Assembly: GCA_002683395.1 (NCBI GenBank)
Contig: NYTG01000025.1
Location: 27,386 to 52,558, forward strand
DNA: 25,173 nucleotides
From: Halieaceae bacterium
GTDB taxonomy: Bacteria; Pseudomonadota; Gammaproteobacteria; Pseudomonadales; Halieaceae
Direction: 5' to 3'
Within the stretch, counting starts at the first letter, position 1; each line of letters starts with the position of its first letter. A program made the position numbers and the translations under genes. The notes beneath the pieces were generated by a model. That model was not told the origin of the DNA and made no database searches. It was given only the letters and a program-made list of their open reading frames with translations. Of the stretch, positions 14,604 through 23,174 are shown piece by piece.

Positions 14604-15935
14604 TCAAAGCTCCAGTGTTTGTCGGAAGGCGCCGAGTTGCTCGGACCAGCGCTCAGCTCGCGCCGTCAGGTCAGTGTAGTCGAGTGTTTGCAATTTGCCT
14701 TCACTGACGAGGGGCTTCCCCGCTACCCAGCTCCAGCGCACTTCGCTACCACTGGTCGCATAAACAAGGCTTGAGGCGAGATCATGACGCGGCAGGTGTT
14801 GTACCCCTGACAGATCCACTGCGATCAGGTCGGCGGCCTTGCCCACCTCAATACTGCCCAGGCGATCGGCCTGTCCCAACGCGCGTGCACCGTGCAACGT
14901 GGACATTTCCAAAGCCGTCCAGGCGTCCACCGCCTTGGGATCGCCGTGCTGTGCTTTACCAATCAGTGAAGCGGTCTGTACTTCACCCAGCATGTTCAGC
15001 CGGTTGTTACTCGCCGCACCATCGGTGCCAATCGCAACGTTAATGCCCCGGTCGAGGAGCTTTTGGACCGGGCAAATACCGGCACCTAATTTCAGATTGG
15101 AGCGTGGGCAGTGCACCACATGGGCGCCATGGGTCGCGACCGTCTCGATATCCTGCTCGCCCAGTGCCGTCATGTGCACACATTGTGTGCGGGGACCCAA
15201 TAGGCCCCTTTGCTCCAGAAAATCGATGGGACGCATCCCGGAGCGCTCAACTGAGGCCAGCACTTCCTCGCGGGTCTCGTGCAGATGAATCTGTATTGGA
15301 GCGTCGAGCTCTTCTGCCAGCATCGCCACCCGCGAGAGTGTTTGCTCACTCACCATATAAGTTGAATGAGGGCCAAAACCGACCTCAATTCGATCGTGGT
15401 CGCGGTACTGGTCGCGCAGCGCGAGGCCCCGATTAATGCACGTTTCTGCGTCGCGCGCCCACGCCGTTTCAACGTCGATCACAGGAAAAGTCAGTAGTGC
15501 TCTCAGACCGCTCTGGTCCACCGCCTCGGCCGTCACCTCGGGGAAAAAATACTGATCAGCGACGGTGGTAGTGCCGCCCATCAGCAGGTCGGCGATGGCG
15601 AGTTCCGAGCCGTCGCGAACAAATTCCGGACTGATGAAGTGACGCTCTGTCGGCCAGATGTACTGCTGCAGCCATGTCATCAGGGGCAGATCGTCGGCGT
15701 AGCCCCTGAGTAAAGACATGGCGGCATGACAATGCAGATTGATCAGCCCGGGCATTAATGCGCAGTGCGGCAGTTCGACATGCTCCGCCCCGACAACACT
15801 TTGGGCTTGCCCCCGTGGCAAAACGGCGGCGATCTGCCCTGCCTTTACCGCCACACTGTGGCCGGTGATGACCTCGCGCTTTGGTACCATCGGCACCAGA
15901 AAGTCAGGGTGAAGCACCGTGTCAAAATCGGGCAT
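14604..15935 (-). CDS. mtaD: 5-methylthioadenosine / S-adenosylhomocysteine deaminase (MtaD, TRZ/ATZ amidohydrolase)
   Basis: This amidohydrolase family deaminates methylthioadenosine and/or S-adenosylhomocysteine to the inosyl forms. Metal and active-site motifs seen are INLHCHAAMSLLRGYADDLPLMTWL (H68, H70), IQIHLHETREEV, HVVHCPRSNLKLGAG and IGTDGAASNNRLNML. The length of 443 residues fits. The ATG at 15935 has AGGA six or so bases upstream. It opens the operon with ubiG, mupP and yciK. In Pseudomonas the homologue sits next to mtnA near gyrA; here no mtnA lies between it and gyrA. The exact substrate preference cannot be read from sequence. Confidence 0.88.
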   Translation of the reverse strand: MPDFDTVLHPDFLVPMVPKREVITGHSVAVKAGQIAAVLPRGQAQSVVGAEHVELPHCALMPGLINLHCHAAMSLLRGYADDLPLMTWLQQYIWPTERHFISPEFVRDGSELAIADLLMGGTTTVADQYFFPEVTAEAVDQSGLRALLTFPVIDVETAWARDAETCINRGLALRDQYRDHDRIEVGFGPHSTYMVSEQTLSRVAMLAEELDAPIQIHLHETREEVLASVERSGMRPIDFLEQRGLLGPRTQCVHMTALGEQDIETVATHGAHVVHCPRSNLKLGAGICPVQKLLDRGINVAIGTDGAASNNRLNMLGEVQTASLIGKAQHGDPKAVDAWTALEMSTLHGARALGQADRLGSIEVGKAADLIAVDLSGVQHLPRHDLASSLVYATSGSEVRWSWVAGKPLVSEGKLQTLDYTDLTARAERWSEQLGAFRQTLEL

Positions 15936-15959
15936 GGAGATTCCTCGAACAGATCGTCC

Positions 15960-15965
15960 AGTATA
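15960..15965 (-). promoter_or_regulatory. mtaD: Candidate -10 box for the mtaD operon
   Basis: On the minus strand TATACT (five of six consensus bases) lies 24 bases before the mtaD ATG. No good -35 match is seen at normal spacing. It lies in the 163-base divergent gap (15936-16098) that must hold the promoters of both the mtaD operon and gyrA. For gyrA only a weak TACACT at 16033-16038 was noticed. Confidence 0.3.
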
Positions 15966-16054
15966 CAGTGGCTAGCGCCAGTAAAGCGCCCAAATTGCGT
16001 CGCAAAAACTCGCTTGGGGCGGCGAGATTTGATACACTCCACCATTACGTATCT

Positions 16055-16070
16055 GGGCCTGTATCGGCCC
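16055..16070 (+). other. Small hairpin in the gyrA leader
   Basis: GGGCC (16055-16059) and GGCCC (16066-16070) pair around a 6-base loop, 28 bases before the gyrA start. There is no T-run after it. It could affect gyrA translation, since the Shine-Dalgarno is weak there, but a five-pair stem can easily be chance. Confidence 0.25.
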
Positions 16071-16098
16071 AATCACGAGGCCGAGTTAAGTAGCCCGC

Positions 16099-18774
16099 AT
16101 GGCAGAAAATCCGCAGGAAATGGCGCGGGAAGTCCTCCCCGTCAATATCGAAGATGAGCTGAAACAGTCGTACATGGATTACGCCATGAGCGTGATTGTG
16201 GGCCGGGCTTTGCCCGACGTCCGCGACGGGCTGAAGCCCGTGCACCGCAGGGTGCTATTTGCAATGAACGAGCTGAATAACGACTGGAACAAGTCGTATA
16301 AAAAGTCAGCGCGGGTCGTGGGTGATGTCATTGGTAAATACCACCCCCACGGCGACTCTGCGGTCTACGACACCATCGTTCGAATGGCGCAGGATTTTTC
16401 CCTGCGCTACCCACTGGTGGATGGTCAGGGAAACTTCGGGTCTATCGACGGTGACTCCGCGGCTGCCATGCGTTACACCGAAATCCGCATGGCTAAGATT
16501 GCCCACGCTTTGCTTGCGGATCTCGATAAAGAGACGGTCGACTTTGTCGACAATTACGATGGGACCGAACGAATTCCGTCCGTTTTGCCCACCCGAGTCC
16601 CCAACCTCCTTGTTAATGGCTCTTCGGGTATTGCTGTGGGGATGGCAACGAATATCCCACCTCATAACCTCCGCGAGGTAGTCGCTGGGTGTTTGGCCGC
16701 TCTGCAGGACCCCGACATCAGCATTGAAGAGCTGATGCAATTTATACCCGGCCCAGATTTCCCTACCGGCGCGCAGATTAATGGCCGCGCAGGGATTGTG
16801 CAGGCCTATCGCACGGGTCGAGGTCGCATTTACGTGCGGGCTAAGGCCGAAGTGATAACGGATGAGTCGAAGGGCAAAGACACCATCATCATCCACGAGA
16901 TTCCCTATCAGTTAAATAAGTCGCGCCTGATAGAACGCATTGCAGAGCTGGTTAAGGAAAAAAAGCTAGAGGGTATTACCGAACTGCGCGACGAGTCTGA
17001 TAAGGACGGTCTGCGCGTGGTCATCGAGCTGCGTCGGGGCGAAGTAGGCGATGTGGTGCTCAATAATCTCTATGCCCAGACTCAGCTTCAGTCGGTTGTC
17101 GGCATCAATATGGTGGCGTTAGTTGACGGTGAACCCAAGGTACTCAACCTCAAGCAGATGATTGAGGCCTTTGTGCGTCATCGGCGTGAAATTGTGACCC
17201 GGCGCACCATGTATTTGCTTCGTAAAGCGCGCGAGCGAGGCCATGTACTTGAGGGTCTGGCCATTGCGCTGGCCAACATCGACGAGGTGATCGAGCTGAT
17301 CAAGGCCTCACCCACCGCGGCGGATGCCCGAGAGGGATTGATGGCACGGCCGTGGACCCCGGGTGATGTCATGGTAATGCTTGAGCGCGCGGGTGCCGAC
17401 GCCTGCCGACCTGACGATCTTCCCGAAGAGTGCGGTATCCACGAGGGCCAGTATCATCTCTCGCCCGCTCGGGCTCAGGCGATTCTTGACCTGCGGCTGC
17501 ATCGACTGACCGGGCTAGAGCACGAGAAGTTGCTCCAGGAATATGCCGATAAGATTGCAGAGATTGCGGATTATCTCGAGATATTGGGTGATCCGGACCG
17601 GCTAAAACGGGTCATCCGGCAGGAGCTGGAAGAGCTGGTAGAAGAATTCGGGGACGATCGCAAAACCCAGATTTCGGATTCGGCGCACGATCTGACGGTC
17701 GAGGACCTGATTACTGAAGAAGATCGCGTCGTGACGATTTCTCACGGTGGTTACGCGAAGACCCAATCCTTGACGGATTATCAAGCCCAACGCCGTGGCG
17801 GAACCGGCCGCAGTGCGACCGCGGTCAAGGACGAGGATTTCGTTGAACATCTGCTCATCGCTAGTACCCATGCGACGATCCTCTGCTTTTCTAATCTGGG
17901 AAAGGTCTATTGGTTGAAGGTGTTTCATATCCCGCTCGCCAGCCGCAACGCCCGGGGTCGGCCCATGGTGAATCTACTCCCCCTTGATGAGGGCGAGCGG
18001 ATTACTTCTATTTTGCCGATTGAGGGTTACGAGACCGACCATTTTATTTTCATGGCTACCGCCAACGGTACGGTCAAGAAAACCGATATGAGTCTTTTCT
18101 CGCGCCAGCGCAGCGTCGGTCTCCGCGCGATTGAGCTCGACGAGGATGACGTCCTGGTGGGTACCGCTGTGACCGATGGCAGCCAAGACATTATGTTGTT
18201 TTCCAGTGAAGGCAAGGTGGTACGCTTCGCCGAGTCTGCGGTGCGTGCCATGGGTCGGACCGCTCGCGGGGTGCGCGGCATCCGGCTTGCAGAGGGGCAT
18301 TGCCTGATTTCGCTGGTGGTGCCCAAGGACGGCAGCAAGATCCTCACTGTGAGCGAGAACGGCTACGGTAAGCGATCAGAGACCAGTGAATTCCCGGTTA
18401 AAGGTCGCGGTACCAAAGGCGTGATTGGCATGACGACCTCAGAGCGTAATGGCTCGCTGGTCGGTGCCGAACAGGTCTGGGATGGCGACGAAATGATGCT
18501 GATTTCGAGCCAGGGTACTGCGGTGCGAACCCGGGTTGAAGAGGTCGGTGTGCAAGGCCGTAACACCCAAGGTGTGCGGGTGATTCGTACCCGCGAGGGT
18601 GAGGCGCTGGTCAGCGTCAGCCGTATTGCCGAGGATGACATTGATACCTCGGACCCTGACACCATGTCGTCTGAAGGCGTTAGCGGTGACGTTGCTGTGG
18701 TCGATTCGGGGGCACAAGGTGCAGCCGTTGCAGAGGACGCAGCTGTGGAGGGAGACGAGGACACCAACGAGTGA
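16099..18774 (+). CDS. gyrA: DNA gyrase subunit A
   Basis: GyrA is the breakage-reunion subunit of the A2B2 gyrase that adds negative supercoils. The catalytic tyrosine is Y126 in AAAMRYTEIR. The quinolone region reads YHPHGDSAVYDT, with Ser (87) and Asp (91) at the positions where resistance changes usually occur, so it looks wild type. The C-terminal beta-pinwheel begins with the GyrA box QRRGGTG (residues 564-570) and repeats such as RTARGVRGIRL and KGRGTKGVIGM. The last 45 or so residues are acidic and alanine/serine-rich. Total 891 residues, close to E. coli's 875. It heads the plus-strand run and overlaps serC by 4 bases. Confidence 0.99.
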   Translation: MAENPQEMAREVLPVNIEDELKQSYMDYAMSVIVGRALPDVRDGLKPVHRRVLFAMNELNNDWNKSYKKSARVVGDVIGKYHPHGDSAVYDTIVRMAQDFSLRYPLVDGQGNFGSIDGDSAAAMRYTEIRMAKIAHALLADLDKETVDFVDNYDGTERIPSVLPTRVPNLLVNGSSGIAVGMATNIPPHNLREVVAGCLAALQDPDISIEELMQFIPGPDFPTGAQINGRAGIVQAYRTGRGRIYVRAKAEVITDESKGKDTIIIHEIPYQLNKSRLIERIAELVKEKKLEGITELRDESDKDGLRVVIELRRGEVGDVVLNNLYAQTQLQSVVGINMVALVDGEPKVLNLKQMIEAFVRHRREIVTRRTMYLLRKARERGHVLEGLAIALANIDEVIELIKASPTAADAREGLMARPWTPGDVMVMLERAGADACRPDDLPEECGIHEGQYHLSPARAQAILDLRLHRLTGLEHEKLLQEYADKIAEIADYLEILGDPDRLKRVIRQELEELVEEFGDDRKTQISDSAHDLTVEDLITEEDRVVTISHGGYAKTQSLTDYQAQRRGGTGRSATAVKDEDFVEHLLIASTHATILCFSNLGKVYWLKVFHIPLASRNARGRPMVNLLPLDEGERITSILPIEGYETDHFIFMATANGTVKKTDMSLFSRQRSVGLRAIELDEDDVLVGTAVTDGSQDIMLFSSEGKVVRFAESAVRAMGRTARGVRGIRLAEGHCLISLVVPKDGSKILTVSENGYGKRSETSEFPVKGRGTKGVIGMTTSERNGSLVGAEQVWDGDEMMLISSQGTAVRTRVEEVGVQGRNTQGVRVIRTREGEALVSVSRIAEDDIDTSDPDTMSSEGVSGDVAVVDSGAQGAAVAEDAAVEGDEDTNE

Positions 18775-19850
18775 CTCGAGCGCATAATTTCTGCGCAGGC
18801 CCCGCTGCCCTGCCGAGGGCCGTGTTGGAGCGCGCTAAAGCAGAACTCCTCGACTGGTCCGACAGTGGATCGTCGGTGATGGAAGTCAGTCACCGCAGCC
18901 CCGCATTTGTATCTGTCGCAGAGCAGGCCGAGGCCTCGCTGCGCCGCTTACTGTCGATTTCAGATGACTACGCTGTCCTCTTCCTTCAAGGCGGGGCTTC
19001 CCTGCAGTTCGCCGCGGTGCCGCTCAATTTGAGCGTGGCGGGCCAAGCGATAGACCAGGTGATCACAGGGCAATGGTCTAAAAAGGCCCATGCAGAAGGG
19101 CAGCGTTTTGGCTCGGTCAATGTTGCAGCCACCTCTGAAGACACCGGTTTTACGACGGTGCCCCCGCAACAAGCGTGGCAATTGGACCCGTCTGCGGCCT
19201 ATCTGCACTACTGCCCCAACGAGACGATTGGCGGGTTAGAGTTTGATTTTGTGCCGCAAGTGGAGGTTCCGCTTGTGGCAGACATGTCATCGACTATCTT
19301 GTCGCGCCCCATTGACGTGAACCGGTACGGCGTTATCTATGCTGGCGCACAAAAAAATATTGGCCCCGCAGGTCTCTGCCTTGTGATCGTGGATCGCGAG
19401 TTATTGGGACGCGCCCGCCCCGAGACACCGGCCATGCTGAATTGGCAGATCGCCGCTGACAATGACTCGATGTATAACACCCCGCCCACCTTCGCCCTGT
19501 ACCTGGCGGGCCTGGTTTTTGAGTGGCTCGAAAATCTGGGTGGGCTGGGAGAAATGGAGACGATCAACCGTCGGAAGGCCAGCAAGCTATATCATACGAT
19601 TGACGACAGCGATTTTTATAGCAACCCGGTGGAGCGTATCAGCCGATCGCTAATGAATGTGCCCTTTACGCTCGCAGATGCGGCACTGGACAGCGTGTTT
19701 TTGCAGGAAGCGGAGACGGCAAGGCTGCTCAACTTGAAGGGTCATCGGTCGGTCGGCGGCATGCGCGCGAGTCTATACAATGCGGTAGAGGAATCATCGG
19801 TAGACGCCCTGTGTGACTTCATGCAGGATTTTGAACAACGCCACGGGTAA
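18771..19850 (+). CDS. serC: Phosphoserine aminotransferase SerC
   Basis: SerC is the PLP enzyme that makes O-phosphoserine from 3-phosphohydroxypyruvate and glutamate, and acts likewise in the DXP-type vitamin B6 pathway. Motifs: NFCAGPAALP at the N-terminus, SHRSPAF, FLQGGASLQF, HYCPNETIGG, and the PLP lysine K195 in YAGAQKNIGPAGL. The end shows KGHRSVGGMRASLYNAV. It has 359 residues, as usual. It starts with GTG in a GTGA overlap with the gyrA stop, with GAGG upstream. Its vitamin B6 role links it to the pdxJ found elsewhere in the window. Confidence 0.98.
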   Translation: MTRAHNFCAGPAALPRAVLERAKAELLDWSDSGSSVMEVSHRSPAFVSVAEQAEASLRRLLSISDDYAVLFLQGGASLQFAAVPLNLSVAGQAIDQVITGQWSKKAHAEGQRFGSVNVAATSEDTGFTTVPPQQAWQLDPSAAYLHYCPNETIGGLEFDFVPQVEVPLVADMSSTILSRPIDVNRYGVIYAGAQKNIGPAGLCLVIVDRELLGRARPETPAMLNWQIAADNDSMYNTPPTFALYLAGLVFEWLENLGGLGEMETINRRKASKLYHTIDDSDFYSNPVERISRSLMNVPFTLADAALDSVFLQEAETARLLNLKGHRSVGGMRASLYNAVEESSVDALCDFMQDFEQRHG

Positions 19851-19873
19851 CTGGCGTGGCGAGGGGATACCCA

Positions 19874-20974
19874 ATGGACCCTGATGAACAGCTCAATAAG
19901 ATCCGAGAACGTATTGATGCGATCGACAGCCAACTGCTTGATCTGATCAGTGAACGAGCGCGATGCGCTCGAGAAGTCGCTCAGGTCAAGCTAGAGGCGG
20001 CTCAGTCCGAGGACGGCCCTCCGGTATTTTATCGCCCTGAGCGCGAGGCTCAGGTCTTGCGCGCTATTCAGGAACGCAATCCCGGGCCGCTGGCGTCCGA
20101 TCACGTTGCGTCTATTTTTCGGGAAATCATGTCGACTTGTCTGGCACTTGAGCAGCCACTGTCGGTCGCTTTCTTGGGGCCCGACGGCACTTACTCTCAG
20201 GCGGCCGCACTGAAACACTTTGGTCAATCGGCGGTCCCGATGGGGCAGGCCAGCATTCACAAGGTATTCCGGCAAGTCGAAGAAAGATTGTGCGATTACG
20301 GCGTGGTCCCTGTTGAGAATTCGACAGAAGGCATGGTGGGTCAGACGCTTGACTGTTTTCTGGAGTCTCCACTGCAGATTACGGGCGAGATTGAGTTGCC
20401 CGTGGTGCACCATCTACTTGCTTCCCCCGGGGCCGAGCTTTCGTCGATTAAGTTGATCCTCGGGCATGAACAGGCGCTGGGGCAGTGCAGGCATTGGCTG
20501 GACAGTCAGTTGCCCGACCTTCCCCGAGAGGCGGTTGCCAGCAATGGTGAGGCGGCGAGGAGAGCCAGCATCGAATCGGGTGTGGCAGCGATTGCCGGCG
20601 AGCTCGCGGCGACGCTCCATCACCTCGAGCCGCTAGCAAGTGCCATTCAGGACAGTTCCAGCAATACGACACGATTTCTGGTGCTGGGCAAGGAAAGTGT
20701 TCCGGCTAGCGGGCATGACAAGACCTCCTTACTGGTGTCCGCTCGAAATCGACCGGGAGCACTGCTGGGGCTCTTGCGGCCCTTTGAGGAAAACGGGATC
20801 AGCTTGACCCGCATTGATTCCCGCCCCTCCAAAACGGAAAAGTGGACTTATGTCTTCTATATCGAGTGTGAGGGCCACCTCACAGATAAGGTGATGGGCG
20901 AGGTAATGGGTCAGATTGAGGAGCACTCGATTATGCTGAAGCGGCTGGGCTCATACCCTCGAGCTCCGATTTGA
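19874..20974 (+). CDS. pheA: Bifunctional chorismate mutase / prephenate dehydratase (P-protein)
   Basis: PheA converts chorismate to prephenate and then to phenylpyruvate for phenylalanine. From ATG 19874 it is 366 residues: an AroQ chorismate mutase domain (about 1-90: LNKIRERIDAIDSQLLDLISERARCAREVAQVK), a prephenate dehydratase domain (about 98-275, with VAFLGPDGTYSQAAALKHF, VPVENSTEGMVGQTLD and SSNTTRFLVLG), and a C-terminal ACT domain (GALLGLLRPFEENGISLTRIDSRPS) that carries the ESRP-like phenylalanine-binding motif, here DSRP. GAGGGG lies 7 bases before the ATG; a GTG at 19856 is in frame but less well placed. Confidence 0.97.
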   Translation: MDPDEQLNKIRERIDAIDSQLLDLISERARCAREVAQVKLEAAQSEDGPPVFYRPEREAQVLRAIQERNPGPLASDHVASIFREIMSTCLALEQPLSVAFLGPDGTYSQAAALKHFGQSAVPMGQASIHKVFRQVEERLCDYGVVPVENSTEGMVGQTLDCFLESPLQITGEIELPVVHHLLASPGAELSSIKLILGHEQALGQCRHWLDSQLPDLPREAVASNGEAARRASIESGVAAIAGELAATLHHLEPLASAIQDSSSNTTRFLVLGKESVPASGHDKTSLLVSARNRPGALLGLLRPFEENGISLTRIDSRPSKTEKWTYVFYIECEGHLTDKVMGEVMGQIEEHSIMLKRLGSYPRAPI

Positions 20975-21873
20975 CTGTGAACGCTGAAAATGACCCCGTC
21001 GTTGCTTTCCTTGGTCTGGGGCTGATCTCGGGGTCGCTCGCGGGAGCGCTGAAAGCTGCGCACTGGGGTGGGGACCTGATTGCCTGGGGGCCTCGTGCAC
21101 CCTCTCTGGAGCGGGGTCTCGCGCTGGGACTGATCGATCGCTTTAGTCTGGACCTCGAGTCGGTAGTGGCCGAAGCGGATGTGGTGGTAATCGGGGCCCC
21201 TCCAGAAGCCACCGCTAGATTGCTGCCTTCGGTGCTAGATTTGGCGCGACGCTCGGGTGAGCCAGTGGTGACAGATATGGCCAGCATTAAGGGGTTGATT
21301 GTTGAGTCCGCTGTGCCGGCTTATTCCCGGTTTGTGCCGGGTCACCCCATAGCCGGCAGCGAGCATAGTGGTGTTCAGGCGGCGATACCGGAGCTCTTTC
21401 AGGGGAGGGAGGTGATTTTGACGCCGGCCGCTGATACCGATGCCTCGGCAGTGCGCACGGTAGAGCGGTTATGGGAAGCAGCGGGCGCCCGACTGACGTC
21501 TATGTCGGTGGAGGATCACGACGCGGCGTTAGCGGCGAGTAGTCATATGCCGCACATGGTTGCATTCGCCCTCACGGCGATGCTGAGCGATCACCACTTG
21601 GCCCCGATGAAGCACGGGGGAGGTGCACTGCGAGATATGACGCGGATCGCGGCCTCGGATCCGCTGATGTGGCGGGATATTGCGTTGACCAACCGGGACG
21701 CGCTCCTCGATGCCATGGATGCCCTGGCAGAGGAGCATCAGCAGTTGCGGGCACTCATCGCAGATGCCAAAGGTGATGCGTTGGAGGCCTTTTTTGCGCG
21801 GTGTCGGGAAATGCGCCGCGCCCACGATGACATTCTTAATCCACTGCCCCGACAGTCGGAGCGGGCAGACTGA
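20971..21873 (+). CDS. tyrA: Prephenate dehydrogenase TyrA (separate, not fused)
   Basis: TyrA oxidatively decarboxylates prephenate to 4-hydroxyphenylpyruvate (or arogenate to tyrosine) with NAD(P). The 300 residues start with the dinucleotide motif VAFLGLGLISGSLA, followed by ADVVVIGAPPEA, TDMASIKG and GHPIAGSEHSGVQAA, with a helical C-terminal domain (AASSHMPHMVAFALTAML). Cofactor preference is not clear from sequence. The start is TTG at 20971 (TTGA overlap with pheA) or GTG at 20977. It overlaps aroA by one base. In Pseudomonas TyrA is fused to AroA; here they are two frames. Confidence 0.93.
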   Translation: MTVNAENDPVVAFLGLGLISGSLAGALKAAHWGGDLIAWGPRAPSLERGLALGLIDRFSLDLESVVAEADVVVIGAPPEATARLLPSVLDLARRSGEPVVTDMASIKGLIVESAVPAYSRFVPGHPIAGSEHSGVQAAIPELFQGREVILTPAADTDASAVRTVERLWEAAGARLTSMSVEDHDAALAASSHMPHMVAFALTAMLSDHHLAPMKHGGGALRDMTRIAASDPLMWRDIALTNRDALLDAMDALAEEHQQLRALIADAKGDALEAFFARCREMRRAHDDILNPLPRQSERAD

Positions 21874-23174
21874 TGCACTTTTATCTTGATCCGGGCGGAA
21901 AGCTCACCGGACGCATCCGCGTGCCGGGTGACAAGTCGATGTCACATCGGTCGATTATGCTGGGCTCCATTGCGGAAGGCCGGACGACAGTCAGTGGATT
22001 TCTCGAGGGTGAGGACGCCTTGGCAACTCTGGCCTCGTTTCGGGACATGGGCGTGCAGATCACGGACCCCGATGCAGGTGAGCTCACGATCGAGGGGGTC
22101 GGTCTGCGCGGGCTCGAGCCCCCCAAGCAGGTCATGGATGTCGGCAATTCGGGTACCAGTATCCGGCTGATGATGGGCCTGCTGGCCGGTCAGTCGTTTG
22201 ACAGCGTGCTCACCGGCGATCAGTCCCTTCTGCGACGCCCCATGGCGCGGGTGATTACACCCCTGTCGCAGATGGGCGCATTGATCAGTTCCCACGAGGG
22301 GTGTCCGCCCTTGGAGATTCAGGGTGGGCGCGCGTTGACAGGCATTCATTATGACTTGCCCGTCGCCAGCGCACAGGTGAAATCCAGCGTGTTGTTGGCG
22401 GGACTATTCGCATCAGGGCGCACTAGCTTGACTGAGCCCGCCCCCACCCGCGATCACACCGAGCGCATGTTGACTGGGTTCGGTTACGGGGTGGCATGCG
22501 ACAACGGTGTGATCAGCCTTGAGGGCGGTGGAAAGCTGACCGGTGCAGATATTGATATCCCTGCCGATATTTCCTCAGCGGCCTTCTTTATGGTCGGGGC
22601 TTCAATCGCCCCCGGTTCTGATCTCACCCTCGAGCACGTGGGGATCAATCCCACCCGAGACGGCGTCATCACCATTTTGCGGGCCATGGGAGCGGACATC
22701 CAGATCCATAATGAACGTCAGGTCGGTGGCGAGCCGGTCGCAGATCTCCGTATTCGTCACGCCCCGCTTACGGGCATTGATATTCCGATTGAGGCGGTGC
22801 CGCTCGCCATCGATGAACTACCAGCGGTGCTCATCGCTGCGGCGTGCGCGGACGGCGTGACGGTTCTGCGTGGTGCCGAGGAGTTGCGGGTAAAAGAAAG
22901 TGACCGGATAGCCAGCATGGCCGAGGGGCTCTCGCAGCTCGGTATTGAGAACAGGGTTCAACCCGATGGTATTGAAGTAGTGGGCGGTGAGATGACGGGC
23001 GGCGTGATTACGACGCATCACGATCATCGCATTGCCATGAGTTTTGCTATGGCTGCCCTGAGAGCTTCCGATCGAATCAAGGTCAGCGACTGCGCCCACG
23101 TGGCGACATCGTTTCCCGGATTTGCGGCGCTCGCGGTGCAAACCGGATTGCGTCTGGAAGCTGCAGAGGAATGA
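21873..23174 (+). CDS. aroA: 3-phosphoshikimate 1-carboxyvinyltransferase (EPSP synthase), class II type
   Basis: AroA joins phosphoenolpyruvate to shikimate 3-phosphate, the sixth step of the shikimate pathway. The 433 residues show VPGDKSMSHRSIMLGSIAEG (K21), MDVGNSGTSIRLMMGLLAG, LLRRPMARV, PVASAQVKSSVLLAGL, TRDHTERML, NPTRDGV, EELRVKESDR and HHDHRIAMSFA. GDKS, SAQVK, NPTR and RDHTE are marks of class II EPSP synthases, unlike the E. coli class I enzyme. The active-site loop has NSGTS, with glycine where the CP4 enzyme has alanine. ATG at 21873 shares its A with the tyrA stop (TGATG). Confidence 0.97.
   Translation: MHFYLDPGGKLTGRIRVPGDKSMSHRSIMLGSIAEGRTTVSGFLEGEDALATLASFRDMGVQITDPDAGELTIEGVGLRGLEPPKQVMDVGNSGTSIRLMMGLLAGQSFDSVLTGDQSLLRRPMARVITPLSQMGALISSHEGCPPLEIQGGRALTGIHYDLPVASAQVKSSVLLAGLFASGRTSLTEPAPTRDHTERMLTGFGYGVACDNGVISLEGGGKLTGADIDIPADISSAAFFMVGASIAPGSDLTLEHVGINPTRDGVITILRAMGADIQIHNERQVGGEPVADLRIRHAPLTGIDIPIEAVPLAIDELPAVLIAAACADGVTVLRGAEELRVKESDRIASMAEGLSQLGIENRVQPDGIEVVGGEMTGGVITTHHDHRIAMSFAMAALRASDRIKVSDCAHVATSFPGFAALAVQTGLRLEAAEE

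Noticed and set aside
16014..16038. TTGGGG ... TACACT as the gyrA promoter
   Set aside because: The spacing is only 13 bases and both boxes match poorly; not enough to list as a promoter.
16306..16896. 196-codon open frame antisense to gyrA
   Set aside because: It runs opposite the highly conserved gyrA catalytic region, has no plausible start signal or domain, and is explained by codon bias of the real gene.
18363..18893. 176-codon open frame antisense across gyrA/serC
   Set aside because: Serine/threonine/proline-rich low-complexity translation typical of a shadow frame; both real genes here are certain.
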